Assembly (NCBI GenBank): GCA_900538575.1
Contig: UPZA01000008.1
Coordinates: 1 to 64,000, forward strand
Reading direction: 5' to 3'
From: an uncultured Ruminococcus sp.
GTDB taxonomy: Bacteria > Bacillota > Clostridia > Oscillospirales > Ruminococcaceae
Length of the DNA stretch: 64,000 bases
This document shows, piece after piece, positions 35,663 to 45,027 of the stretch. The translations under genes were made by a program, and so were the position numbers. The notes beneath the pieces were generated by a model. The model searched no databases and was not told the origin of the DNA. It worked only from the letters and a program-made list of their open reading frames with translations. How positions within the stretch are numbered: position 1 is the stretch's first letter; each line of letters opens with the position of its first letter.

Positions 35663-36469
35663 ATGGATTTTTTATCATTTCTCGGGTTGATAGTTGGCTT
35701 TGGATGTATTATTATATCAATACTTATGGGAGAAACGCCTGACGGAGCATTTGAATTAGTACCGGCACAGCTTCAGGGTTTTTTTGATCTGCCTTCAATA
35801 ATGATAGTTTTCGGCGGAACTATTGCCGCTCTTATGGTTTCGTTTCCTCTTAAAGCTTTTGCAAAAATTCCGAAGCACCTGAAAATTATTTTCTTTCCTA
35901 AAAAATACAATCCGCAGCAATATATAGAACAGATTGTTTATTTTGCTAAGGAGGCAAGAATTAACGGTCTGCTTGCGCTTGAGGATAAGCTTTCGGAAAC
36001 AAAGGACAAGTTTCTTAAAAATTCTATTTTGCTTGTTGTAGATTCAATTGAGCCGGAAAAGGTGAGATCGCTTCTTAACAGAGAGCTTGAATATTTGGAA
36101 GAACGTCATGTGCAGGATACCGCGTTTTATTATAAGGGCTCGGAATATGCGCCTGCGTTTGGTATGATAGGCACGCTTATCGGACTTATTAACCTTTTGG
36201 CCAACCTTGAGGACACGGCTACCCTTACTAAAAATATGGCGGTAGCTCTTGTTACTACTTTCTATGGAGTTATACTGGCAAATCTTATTTTCAAGCCTAT
36301 TGCAAATAAGCTTAAGGCAAGGCACGAAGAAGAGTATCTTTGCAAAATGATTATCAGCGAGGGCGTTCAGGCTATTCAGGACGGAGATAATCCCAACTTT
36401 ATTCAGGAAAAGCTTACAAGACTTCTTCCGGCATATTCATTGAAGGGTGATCTTAAAAACTCTAAATAA
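35663..36469 (+). CDS. motA: Flagellar motor stator protein MotA
   Basis: This 268-residue membrane protein forms the ion channel of the stator with MotB. Four membrane helices are visible (about 4-22, 37-56, 150-170, 180-205), with a cytoplasmic loop (about 65-145) that carries charged residues contacting FliG (RSLLNRELEYLEERH) and the AFGMIGTLIGLINLL helix. It is embedded in the fla operon, unlike Bacillus, where motAB stand apart. Confidence 0.95.
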   Translation: MDFLSFLGLIVGFGCIIISILMGETPDGAFELVPAQLQGFFDLPSIMIVFGGTIAALMVSFPLKAFAKIPKHLKIIFFPKKYNPQQYIEQIVYFAKEARINGLLALEDKLSETKDKFLKNSILLVVDSIEPEKVRSLLNRELEYLEERHVQDTAFYYKGSEYAPAFGMIGTLIGLINLLANLEDTATLTKNMAVALVTTFYGVILANLIFKPIANKLKARHEEEYLCKMIISEGVQAIQDGDNPNFIQEKLTRLLPAYSLKGDLKNSK

Positions 36470-36494
36470 TACAAATTAACAGGGGGAAAACGGT

Positions 36495-37388
36495 ATGGCA
36501 AAGAAGAATAATGATGAAAGCGGCGGAAACTGGATGGATACATACGGCGATATGGTTACTCTTCTGCTGACATTCTTTGTTATGCTTTACAGTATGTCGT
36601 CCGTACAGGAGGATAAATGGGCTATGCTTGTCCGCGCGTTCAATATACACGGCGACGAGGTTGTCGATCAAATTGTTTTCGGATATTCGTCTCAGTCCGA
36701 CGGAACGGAGCCGTTTCAGAATACCGGAAATGCGGGTACGATGGGACCTCAGCAAAACAGTCTTGTCAATTCCGAATTGGACGAGCTTTTTATTAATATT
36801 CAGCAGTATGTTGAAGATCACAATATGCAGGAAAGTATAAGCGTGAAGCAGGGGGACGACAGCAAGCAGGGCACGGGTTCCGACTCCTCGGATTCAACTG
36901 AAAAGCCTTACAGTCAAGACGGCGACAAATCGAAGAACATATATATTCAGTTCAATAATAACGTATTGTTTATGCCTGACGAGGCTGTATTGCGGGACGA
37001 CAGCTATGAAGTCATGGAATTTCTGGGCGAGTGCCTGCAAAAGGTTGAGCCTGATATAGCTTTGATTATAATTAAGGGACATACGGCTATAAGTCCTACC
37101 TCTGTAGTCGATTCGCGCCTGCTTTCGTCAGACCGTGCCAGCACTATTTCAAATTACCTTGAAAATAAATATGAAATACCGTCTACAAAGCTCTATCCCA
37201 TAGGCTTATCGGGAGATTATCCCATTGCTACCAACGAGAATGAAGAGGGAAGAAGCAAAAACAGGCGTGTTGAAATTGTTATTATAGGAAAAAACAGCGA
37301 TCTTGCTAAAAGCGGTGAATTACTTAGAATTCTCGGCGCCTCGTTTGATACCGGCGTAGCCGATATCGAGAATATTTCAGGCGATTAA
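36495..37388 (+). CDS. motB: Flagellar motor stator protein MotB
   Basis: This 297-residue protein anchors the stator to peptidoglycan. The N-terminal helix WMDTYGDMVTLLLTFFVMLYSMSS contains the ion-carrying Asp (Asp19). A Ser/Asp-rich linker (about 75-145) and an OmpA-like domain (about 150-265, with IIIKGHTAISPT and SKNRRVEIVIIG) follow. The mostly acidic linker is longer than usual. Confidence 0.95.
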   Translation: MAKKNNDESGGNWMDTYGDMVTLLLTFFVMLYSMSSVQEDKWAMLVRAFNIHGDEVVDQIVFGYSSQSDGTEPFQNTGNAGTMGPQQNSLVNSELDELFINIQQYVEDHNMQESISVKQGDDSKQGTGSDSSDSTEKPYSQDGDKSKNIYIQFNNNVLFMPDEAVLRDDSYEVMEFLGECLQKVEPDIALIIIKGHTAISPTSVVDSRLLSSDRASTISNYLENKYEIPSTKLYPIGLSGDYPIATNENEEGRSKNRRVEIVIIGKNSDLAKSGELLRILGASFDTGVADIENISGD

Positions 37389-37412
37389 TTTTATCAGTCA
37401 GGGAGTAAGCTA

Positions 37413-38429
37413 ATGAGCAGAAATACCAGTAAACAAAAATCCGGAAATTTAGATGCGGCTCAATATTATAATTTTCCTTTAAGCTCAGACGGCGGCGAGG
37501 ATAAAAGAATAAAGGATTATGATTTTAAAAAGCCTAAAAAATTCACAAAGGAGCATTTAAGAGGTCTTAATACTGTAAATGAAAATATTATAAGGATATT
37601 TGCGTCTAATATATCAAGTATGCTAAGAGCATTTTGTGAAATTGATATGCTTAAAATGGAAGAATGCCGTTATATGGAATATCTCAATATGCTTCCGGAT
37701 AAGACTTTTATCGGACTTATCAATATGAGCGTAGACGATCAGAATCTTAACGACTGTACAGCTATAATACATTTTCCGTCCTCTGTTAACTTTTTTCTTA
37801 TCGATATTCTCTTAGGAGGCGACGGACACGGATATAAGCTGAACAGGGGGTATACTGAAATAGAAATCGCAATTCTCGAAAACTTCTACGGAAAGCTAAC
37901 GCAGTACTTTGCAGAATCATGGAAAAGTCTGGTCAACGTAAAATGCGAGCTTTCAGGAAATGAAACAAACCCAAGACTCGCACAGTTTATTTCGCTGGAC
38001 GATTCGGTAATAGTTTTGTCATTTCAAATAAAAATTCGCGATATAGTAGATAAATTCAGCTTTTGTATTCCGTCTATAAATCTTGATGAGATTTTAAGAA
38101 CTACTCTTTCAAAATTCTCCAAAAATACTGTTAAGCAGGAAGATGAGAAGGAAAACTTAAGACGTGAGGCAATTGGAAATTCACTGAGAGACTCAACTAT
38201 GGAGCTTACGGCGGTTCTTGATAATATTATGCTGGATATGCATGATATTATCAGTCTGGAGGTTTCCGATGTTATTCCGCTTAAACGAAAAATAGATGAA
38301 AATATTATTCTGACAGTTGAGGGCGTGCCTAAGTTTACCGCTAAGCTGGGCGACAGGAAAATAAAGAAATCGGTTAAAATCTGCGATATTGCTAAAGATG
38401 CGGATATAAATGAATTTAATAATATATGA
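37413..38429 (+). CDS. fliM: Flagellar motor switch protein FliM
   Basis: This 338-residue C-ring protein links FliG to FliN/FliY and normally binds CheY-P. The core begins YDFKKPKKFTKEHLRGL and continues with the FliM middle domain (LLGGDGHGYKLNRGYTEIEIAILENF) and a SpoA C-terminal domain (EVSDVIPLKRKIDENIILTVEGVPKFTAKLGDRKIK). The usual N-terminal CheY-binding peptide EIDALL is not present; only a weak LDAAQ remains. This may change how the motor responds to chemotaxis signals. Confidence 0.93.
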   Translation: MSRNTSKQKSGNLDAAQYYNFPLSSDGGEDKRIKDYDFKKPKKFTKEHLRGLNTVNENIIRIFASNISSMLRAFCEIDMLKMEECRYMEYLNMLPDKTFIGLINMSVDDQNLNDCTAIIHFPSSVNFFLIDILLGGDGHGYKLNRGYTEIEIAILENFYGKLTQYFAESWKSLVNVKCELSGNETNPRLAQFISLDDSVIVLSFQIKIRDIVDKFSFCIPSINLDEILRTTLSKFSKNTVKQEDEKENLRREAIGNSLRDSTMELTAVLDNIMLDMHDIISLEVSDVIPLKRKIDENIILTVEGVPKFTAKLGDRKIKKSVKICDIAKDADINEFNNI

Positions 38430-38449
38430 GCTTTGAAGGGAGTTAATAA

Positions 38450-39505
38450 ATGAAAAACAATGCTAAAATTGAGGATTCTATACTTGAAGGATTTGAAGAA
38501 CTGCTGACGATAGGACTTAATTCCTCTTCTGAAATTTTATCTAAGCTTTTGAATAACGATGTTGAATTGAAAGCTGAGGAAATCGTATCTGAAAAAATAG
38601 ACGGACTTGAATCCTTTGGCGTTGAAGCGGGAGTAGTAGTAGCTCTTAATTTATCAGGAGCGTTAAACGGAAAGACGGCGATTGTTATTCAGAATAACTA
38701 TGCTAAAGGTATTCTGAATATTCTTATGAATTCTGACGACGATAATGAGGATTCCGACGACGATATAGACGAAATTTCCATGGGAACCTTTAAGGAACTG
38801 GTGGGGCAGATGGCTTCTGCTTTTTCCGGGTCTCTTACCAGTTTTTTCGGGGCGGAGTTTAAAATAGAGGCGGAAAATATTTATGATCTTTCCGAGGAAT
38901 GCGACGAAATAGCTGAGATATTTGGATGCGGCTCCGACGCTAAGGTTTATAGCATAATAAGTAAGTTTTCCGTAGGGGACGAATTAAGCGGCAGTTTTAA
39001 TATAGAAGTAGATTATGACACCTTTAATTTTACTTCCGGAAAGCTTAATATGATACCGGAGAACGAGGATGAAAGTATGTTTCTCAATGCTATTGCCGGA
39101 GGAAACAATCCAATGGATCTGAAGGCGGTCGCGGAAGCGAGAAAGGCGGGAAAGCCGGTTTCTGTGGTAAAGGATTCCATCAGTGTACAGTCCGCGCAAT
39201 TCCCGAATTTTTCAAATCAGGGCAGCATAGGCGGTATATCGCTTCTTCAGGGAAATATGGATTTGCTTATGGACGTTCCTCTTAGCGTAACAGTTGAGAT
39301 TGGTAAAACACGCAGGAAAATGCGCGACATTATGGAGTTTACGCAGGGCACGGTTATTGACCTGGAAAAGCAGGCCGGAGCTCCGGTGGATATTGTTGTG
39401 AACGGTCAGCTGATCGCCAGGGGAGACGTTGTGGTTATCGACGATAATTTCGGCGTCAGAATAACTGAAATTGTAGGAAACAATGGGTTTGTGTCAAAGG
39501 AATAA
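38450..39505 (+). CDS. fliY: Flagellar motor switch protein FliY (CheC-like plus FliN domain)
   Basis: This 351-residue protein combines an N-terminal CheC/FliY-like domain (about 10-205) with a C-terminal SpoA/FliN domain (about 265-348: DVPLSVTVEIGKTRRKMRDIMEFTQGTVIDLEKQAGAPVDIVVNGQLIARGDVVVIDDNFGVRITEI). Of the phosphatase signature ExxN, the Glu is present in KELVGQMASAF but Gly stands where Asn is expected. CheY-P phosphatase activity may therefore be lost or reduced (inference). It is 20 bp after fliM. Confidence 0.92.
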   Translation: MKNNAKIEDSILEGFEELLTIGLNSSSEILSKLLNNDVELKAEEIVSEKIDGLESFGVEAGVVVALNLSGALNGKTAIVIQNNYAKGILNILMNSDDDNEDSDDDIDEISMGTFKELVGQMASAFSGSLTSFFGAEFKIEAENIYDLSEECDEIAEIFGCGSDAKVYSIISKFSVGDELSGSFNIEVDYDTFNFTSGKLNMIPENEDESMFLNAIAGGNNPMDLKAVAEARKAGKPVSVVKDSISVQSAQFPNFSNQGSIGGISLLQGNMDLLMDVPLSVTVEIGKTRRKMRDIMEFTQGTVIDLEKQAGAPVDIVVNGQLIARGDVVVIDDNFGVRITEIVGNNGFVSKE

Positions 39506-39534
39506 AATAGTTTTTTAAGACTTGGAGAATTTTT

Positions 39535-39942
39535 GTGGAAGGTAAATCAATAATAGGCCAGATCGGCGTTGTATTTGGCACGCTGCTTGCGATTGCTGTA
39601 ATTCTTTATTTGGCCTATGCTGCTACGAAGCTTTTGGGAAAACGCTTTTCCGTTAGGGGAGGCGGCAGTAAAAAAATCAAAATATTAGACAGCGTTTCTG
39701 TCGGGCAGGGCAAAACTATCTTAATCGTTCAGACCGGAGGCAAAACCTTTCTTATCGGCTCGGGGCAGGATATAAATCTTATAAGCGAGCTTGACAGCAA
39801 CGAGTTCTTATGCGACGACGATGTCTTGCAGCCTCAAACCATGGATTTTAAAACGGCGTTTAAAAAGGCGCTGGAAAATAATTTCGGCAGAAAAAACAGT
39901 AACAAAGAGGAGAATGAGAATGGCGGCAGTGATAAGAAATAA
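39535..39942 (+). CDS. fliO: Flagellar biosynthesis protein FliO
   Basis: This 135-residue membrane protein assists FliP assembly in the export gate. It has one membrane helix (about 8-32), then KKIKILDSVSVGQGKTILIVQTGGKTFLIGSG typical of FliO, and a charged tail. The start is GTG with GGAG 10 nt upstream. It overlaps fliP by about 25 bp. Confidence 0.88.
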   Translation: MEGKSIIGQIGVVFGTLLAIAVILYLAYAATKLLGKRFSVRGGGSKKIKILDSVSVGQGKTILIVQTGGKTFLIGSGQDINLISELDSNEFLCDDDVLQPQTMDFKTAFKKALENNFGRKNSNKEENENGGSDKK

Positions 39943-40737
39943 AGCTGCAAAGAAAAAGCTTTTAAAATATATTATCTGCTTTATTATCTGCCTTGCGGTT
40001 GTTATAGTTTCCTTTAGTTTCCTTGCCGCTTCTGTATCGGCGGAGTCTTCAGTTACGCTTGATATTAGTTCCGGTGAAGCGGACGAAAATTCAAGTGTAC
40101 TTGATATACTTTTTTGCTGGCGTTTCTGGCGCTGATACCGTCGTTTTTATTAATGATGACATCCTTTGTCAGGATTATTATCGCTCTTTCATTTTTAAGA
40201 AACGCTATTGGTACACAGACTTCACCTCCTAATCAGGTGCTAATAGGACTGGCTTTGTTTCTTTCATTATTTATAATGTTTCCTGTTTTAAAGGAAATAA
40301 AGCAAGATGCTTACGATCCGTATAAATCGGGAGAAATTACTATGGAGGAGGCGATAGCCGAGGGCTCCAGACCGCTTAAAACATTTATGCTCAAGCAGGT
40401 TTACGAGGCGGATCTTGATATGTTTATGAGCCTTGCCGACAGCCGCGGAATTATTGATTCGTCGGAATATACCAGTCAGGAGGATCTTCAGAATCTTAGT
40501 CTGGCTGTCGTTGTGCCGTCGTTTATAACCAGCGAGCTTAAAAGAGCGTTTCTTATCGGATTTCTGCTTTACATACCGTTCCTTCTCATAGACCTTATAG
40601 TGTCAAGCACTCTTATGTCAATGGGTATGGTTATGCTGCCGCCGACAACGATTTCCCTTCCGTTTAAGCTTATGCTTTTTATTGTAGTAGACGGCTGGAA
40701 TCTGCTGTTTGAATCATTGATAATAAGCTTCAGATAG
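39920..40737 (+). CDS. fliP: Flagellar export gate protein FliP, frameshifted at a T6 run
   Basis: ATG 39920 (or 39914) starts a signal peptide (KKKLLKYIICFIICLAVVIVSFSFLAASVSA) and a short mature region ending SSVLDILF. The frame then breaks at a run of six T (40110-40115). One extra T restores LLAFLALIPSFLLMMTSFVRIIIALSFLRN and the rest of FliP to 40737 (PPNQVLIGLALFLSLFIMFP, VPSFITSELKRAFLIGFLLYIPFLLIDLIVSSTLMSMGMVMLPP). As written, FliP would not be made, which would abolish flagellar assembly. A sequence error is likely, but poly-C slippage in fliP switches motility in Helicobacter, so a real switch is possible. Confidence 0.9.
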
Positions 40738-40749
40738 GAGTGTGTGTAA

Positions 40750-41013
40750 ATGGATCAGGGAGAAGTTCTTCAAATATTCCGTTCGGCAATGTATGTCGGA
40801 CTTGAAATCGCCGCCCCGCTGCTGATAGTGAGTATAGTAATAGGGCTTATTATTGCAATATTTCAGGCGGCTACGCAGATTCATGAGCAGACGCTTACGT
40901 TTGTGCCGAAAATTCTGGTGCTTGCCGTGATGCTTCTCGTTCTTGGTTCATGGATGATGACTACATTTTCGGAATTTTTTAATCAGATCTTTGATATGAT
41001 TGCCGGAATCTGA
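40750..41013 (+). CDS. fliQ: Flagellar export gate protein FliQ
   Basis: This 87-residue protein has two membrane helices (about 17-40 and 52-73) and the family text AAPLLIVSIVIGLIIAIFQAATQIHEQTLTFVPKI. It forms the export gate with FliP and FliR. The next gene overlaps or abuts it. Confidence 0.95.
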   Translation: MDQGEVLQIFRSAMYVGLEIAAPLLIVSIVIGLIIAIFQAATQIHEQTLTFVPKILVLAVMLLVLGSWMMTTFSEFFNQIFDMIAGI

Positions 41014-41023
41014 GGTAAAGGGT

Positions 41024-41806
41024 TTGGGAGAGCTTAGTTTAATTCTCAATAACATTGATTTATATATGCTTGTTTTTGCAAGGATGGCAGGTATAATTCT
41101 GTTCAATCCTCTGCTTTCAAGGAATAGTATTCCTGCGGCGCTCAGAACGGCGATTGCATTCGGGGTTACTATTTTGATAACGCCTATGGTACCTATTCCC
41201 GCGGGATATGATTCCGGAGCCATTGATTTTCTTCTTTACTTCGGAAAGGAAATTTTCATAGGATTTCTTCTCGGATACGTATTCAATGTTTTTTATTATA
41301 TGCTTATAACGGCGGGAGATATACTGGATATGAATTTCGGCTTTGCGATGGCCAAGATTTTCGATCCGGCAACGAATATTCAGTCGGCGTTTACCGCCAA
41401 TATATTGAATCTCCTGTTTATTTTATATTTTTTTGCAACCAATAGTCATCTTGTTCTGATAGAGCTTGCCGTGTCTTCATATGATTTGTTTTCCGTTGGA
41501 GCCGGCGGATTATCGCTGCTATCAGCGGCGGAATTTGCAGTTGATATATTCGGAGCTGTTTTCGGTTTGGCTTTAAGACTTGCGATACCGTTTATAGCCG
41601 TTGAATTTATTCTGGAAATATCTATGGGTATACTTATGAAGCTTATCCCTCAGATACATGTGTTCGTAATCGAATTCCAGTTCAAAATACTTCTGGCTAT
41701 ACTTCTTCTTTATGTATTGGCGAATCCTATATCAGTTTTTATAGATAATTATATATTGATTATGTTTGATTATATGCACGACGCATTACAAGCTGCGTCC
41801 GGCTGA
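41024..41806 (+). CDS. fliR: Flagellar export gate protein FliR
   Basis: This protein of about 260 residues with several membrane helices completes the FliPQR gate. Its N-terminus reads LYMLVFARMAGIILFNPLLSRNSIPAALRTAIAFGVTILITP. The start is uncertain: TTG 41024 has GAGGT at 41012-41016, while TTG 41000 lies inside fliQ without a site. GEMV-like residues near GLALRLAIPFIAVEFILEISMGILMKLIPQIHVF match the family. Confidence 0.93.
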   Translation: MGELSLILNNIDLYMLVFARMAGIILFNPLLSRNSIPAALRTAIAFGVTILITPMVPIPAGYDSGAIDFLLYFGKEIFIGFLLGYVFNVFYYMLITAGDILDMNFGFAMAKIFDPATNIQSAFTANILNLLFILYFFATNSHLVLIELAVSSYDLFSVGAGGLSLLSAAEFAVDIFGAVFGLALRLAIPFIAVEFILEISMGILMKLIPQIHVFVIEFQFKILLAILLLYVLANPISVFIDNYILIMFDYMHDALQAASG

Positions 41807-41832
41807 AATTGAATTAAAAGGGGGAATGAGGC

Positions 41833-42909
41833 TTGCCGGATTCATCGGAAGAAAAAACCGAGAAAGCCACTCCGAAAAAGCGTTCTGACCAAAGAAAAGA
41901 AGGCAACATTTTTCAGAGTAAGGAAGTAATAATAGCCTTTTCCCTAATTGTAACCTTTGTTGCATTTCGGCTGCTTTTTCCTTTAGTGAAAAGCTCGCTG
42001 ACCGATGCGATAAAATCATATTTCAGTCTGGCCGGAACACAGGAAACACTTGAAATTTCAGATACAACTCAGCTTTTTATAAGCGGCTGTATAGTTTTTG
42101 CAAAAGCGGCTTTGCCGATGCTTTTGATTGCCGCTGCCGCCGCAGTGACAGCGGCGATTGTTCAGACGAAGGGACTGGTTTCTTTCAAGGCCATTAAGCC
42201 GAAATTCAGCAGGATGAATCCATTGAGCGGACTGAAAAATATGATTTCGCTCAAGGGAATGGTAGAGCTTTTAAAATCAATACTTAAAATAATTCTGCTT
42301 TTTTATATTATATATTTATGTATTAGAAGTGAATTGAATGTTCTTCCGAAAATGATAGACATGTCCGTAAATGAAGCGACTTCATCTATCGGTTCTGTTC
42401 TTTGGAATATTATCGTAAAGGTTTCGATTGCTTTTGCATTTGTAGCCGGCTTTGATTATCTTTATCAGCGTTGGAGCTATGAAAAAAATCTTCGTATGAC
42501 CAAGCAGGAAATTAAGGAAGAATTTAAAATGACAGAAGGCGATCCGAAAATAAAGGGGCAGATTAAGCAGAAGCAGCAGGCTATGTCGAGACGCAGGATG
42601 ATGCAGGCAGTGCCGGAAGCAGACGTTGTAATAAGAAACCCTACCCACTTTGCCGTTGCGCTTAAATATGACACAGAGAAAAACAATGCGCCCGTAGTAA
42701 TTGCAAAGGGTCAGGATCAGTTAGCGCTGAAAATAGTTGAAATAGCTAAAGAGCACGACATAGTCGTAATGGAAAATAAACCTCTTGCGAGAGCGCTTTA
42801 TGCCGATGTAGATCTGGACAGGGAGATTCCGTCAGAATTTTATAATGCGGTAGCCGAGGTTCTCGCTTATGTATACAGCTTAAAGGAAAAGGATTTGAGA
42901 AGGTCTTGA
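41833..42909 (+). CDS. flhB: Flagellar export switch protein FlhB
   Basis: This 358-residue membrane protein controls the change of export from rod/hook to filament substrates. It begins with the charged EEKTEKATPKKRSDQRKEGNIFQSKEV, has four membrane helices (about 30-210), and carries the self-cleavage motif NPTH (in VVIRNPTHFAVALKYD). The start is a TTG after GGGGG. It overlaps flhA by 4 bp. A stand-alone homologue of its C-terminal domain lies at 48758. Confidence 0.95.
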   Translation: MPDSSEEKTEKATPKKRSDQRKEGNIFQSKEVIIAFSLIVTFVAFRLLFPLVKSSLTDAIKSYFSLAGTQETLEISDTTQLFISGCIVFAKAALPMLLIAAAAAVTAAIVQTKGLVSFKAIKPKFSRMNPLSGLKNMISLKGMVELLKSILKIILLFYIIYLCIRSELNVLPKMIDMSVNEATSSIGSVLWNIIVKVSIAFAFVAGFDYLYQRWSYEKNLRMTKQEIKEEFKMTEGDPKIKGQIKQKQQAMSRRRMMQAVPEADVVIRNPTHFAVALKYDTEKNNAPVVIAKGQDQLALKIVEIAKEHDIVVMENKPLARALYADVDLDREIPSEFYNAVAEVLAYVYSLKEKDLRRS

Positions 42910-44960
42910 AGAAAATATTAAAATTAATGAATAATGCAGTCGCGGCATTTGTCGTTTTAGTAGTATTCCTTTTGATTATACCGCTGCCGACGGCAATTTT
43001 GGACTTTATGTTCATTATGCAGCTGGGACTTTCGCTTGTTATTCTTCTGATGACGATGTATGTAAAGGAAGTACTGGAGTTTTCAGTTTTTCCTACTCTG
43101 CTTCTTGTTACTACAATGCTGAGGCTCGGTCTTAATATTTCATCTACCCGTTCGATTCTTACAAACAACGGATATGCCGGAGAGGTTGTAAAGGTATTCG
43201 GTCAGTTTGTAATACGCGGCGACGTAGTGGTAGGTCTTGTTATATTCCTTATTATAGTTTTGGTTCAGTTTCTTGTTATCACAAAGGGCGCTGAGCGTGT
43301 GGCCGAAGTGTCCGCGCGTTTTACACTGGACGCCATGCCCGGAAAGCAGATGGCAATTGACGCCGATCTCAGTTCAGGGCTTATAGACGAGCAGACCGCA
43401 AGGTTACGGCGTTCAAACATACAGCGTGAAGCGAGCTTTTATGGAGCTATGGACGGTGCGTCTAAGTTTGTAAAGGGAGACGCGATAATGTCGATTGTGG
43501 TTACTTTTATCAACCTGATCGGCGGTATAGTTATAGGCTTGATAAACGGCGGAAGCTTCGGCGACGTTATCAGTACATACAGTGTCGCCACCGTCGGCGA
43601 TGGGCTTATGTCTCAGATCCCGGCGCTGCTGATATCGGTTTCAACGGGTATGATTGTAACTCGTTCTGCTTCCGAATCAAATATGAACGATGATTTTTCG
43701 AAGCAGTTTCTATCTCAGCCGAGAGTGCTTTTTCTTGCCGGAATCGCCTTGCTTTTTCTTATTTTTATCGGTTTCCCTCCGCTGCAGCTTATATTACTGT
43801 CGGCAATTCTTATTACAGTTTCAGTTATGCTTACAAGACGTGCCAAGCAGCTCGTTCCGGAAACTCCTGAGGAGGAATTGCCCGAAGAGCATATTACCAG
43901 CGAGGCGGAATATTACAGAAATATTGATAATCTCTATGAGCTTTTAAATGTTGAGCAGATTAAAATAGAATTCGGCTACAGTCTTATACCTCTGGTAGAC
44001 GAAAACAGCGGCGGAAATTTTCTCGATCGTGTAGTTATGTTCAGAAAACAGTATGCTATGGAAATGGGTATTGTAATACCCCCTGTTCAGCTTAAGGACA
44101 GCGGTCAGATAAACCCGAATCAGTATTCCATATGTATAAAGGGCGAGGAGGTTGCTCGGGGCGATATTCTGGTCGATCATTTTCTTGCGCTCGCTCCGTC
44201 TGAGGAGGAGGATACGGTTGACGGCATAGATACGATAGAGCCGGCGTTCGGAATAAAGGCTAAATGGATCAGCGACGATAAAAAGGTTAAAGCGGAGCTG
44301 CTGGGTTATACTCTGATAGATCCTGTTTCCGTGATAATCACTCATCTTTCAGAGATAATAAAGGCTCATGCATATGAGCTTCTAAACCGTTCAGAAATAA
44401 ACAATATGCTTGAAAATCTCAAGAAGGCCAACGAGGCTATCGTCAATGATACTATTCCGGCGGCAATTACTGTCGGAGAGCTGCAGAAGGTGCTGTGCCG
44501 GCTTTTACAGGAGCAGGTGCCTGTCAGAGATCTTGAAACTATCCTTGAGACGCTGGGAGATTACGGTCCGAAAATCAAGGATACAGATATGCTTACAGAA
44601 TATGTCCGTCAGTCTCTTAAACGTACAATCTCTCATAAATTTGCAGAAGCTGGTCAGCTTAAAGTTATCAGTCTGGACGCTCAGGTTGAAAATCTTATTA
44701 TGGGTTCGGTCAAGAAAATGGACAACGGCTCATATCTTGCGCTTGATCAGGACAGTATACAGAAAATCGTTATCGCTTCGACTGAACAGATAGAAAAAAT
44801 ACGCGATCTAATACCTTCGCCGGTTATACTTACATCTCCGATTGTCAGGATATATTTTAAAAAGCTGATCGATCAGTTCTGTCCTAATGTCAACGTACTT
44901 TCATTTAACGAAATAGATACAAATATACAGATACAGGCTTTGGGTACTATTGAAATATGA
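42906..44960 (+). CDS. flhA: Flagellar export gate protein FlhA
   Basis: This 684-residue protein has an N-terminal membrane region (about 10-310, with GRVAEVSARFTLDAMPGKQMAIDADL-like text as AERVAEVSARFTLDAM) and a large cytoplasmic domain that docks substrates and chaperones (about 340-684). The start is TTG, overlapping flhB by 4 bp. It is the last gene of the main operon. The usual downstream flhF and flhG are absent here, and a new promoter for fliA follows. Confidence 0.96.
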   Translation: MKKILKLMNNAVAAFVVLVVFLLIIPLPTAILDFMFIMQLGLSLVILLMTMYVKEVLEFSVFPTLLLVTTMLRLGLNISSTRSILTNNGYAGEVVKVFGQFVIRGDVVVGLVIFLIIVLVQFLVITKGAERVAEVSARFTLDAMPGKQMAIDADLSSGLIDEQTARLRRSNIQREASFYGAMDGASKFVKGDAIMSIVVTFINLIGGIVIGLINGGSFGDVISTYSVATVGDGLMSQIPALLISVSTGMIVTRSASESNMNDDFSKQFLSQPRVLFLAGIALLFLIFIGFPPLQLILLSAILITVSVMLTRRAKQLVPETPEEELPEEHITSEAEYYRNIDNLYELLNVEQIKIEFGYSLIPLVDENSGGNFLDRVVMFRKQYAMEMGIVIPPVQLKDSGQINPNQYSICIKGEEVARGDILVDHFLALAPSEEEDTVDGIDTIEPAFGIKAKWISDDKKVKAELLGYTLIDPVSVIITHLSEIIKAHAYELLNRSEINNMLENLKKANEAIVNDTIPAAITVGELQKVLCRLLQEQVPVRDLETILETLGDYGPKIKDTDMLTEYVRQSLKRTISHKFAEAGQLKVISLDAQVENLIMGSVKKMDNGSYLALDQDSIQKIVIASTEQIEKIRDLIPSPVILTSPIVRIYFKKLIDQFCPNVNVLSFNEIDTNIQIQALGTIEI

Positions 44961-44978
44961 TTTTTTTGAATGTATTAC

Positions 44979-45007
44979 TTGTCAAACATCGGTTTTTACT
45001 GTATAAT
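44979..45007 (+). promoter_or_regulatory. Sigma-A promoter of fliA unit
   Basis: TTGTCA (44979-44984) and TATAAT (45002-45007) have a 17-bp spacer, 20 bp before the fliA start codon. The leader is very short, with AAAGGGGG as ribosome site. Confidence 0.8.
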
Positions 45008-45027
45008 ATATTAAAAGGGGGCTGAAA

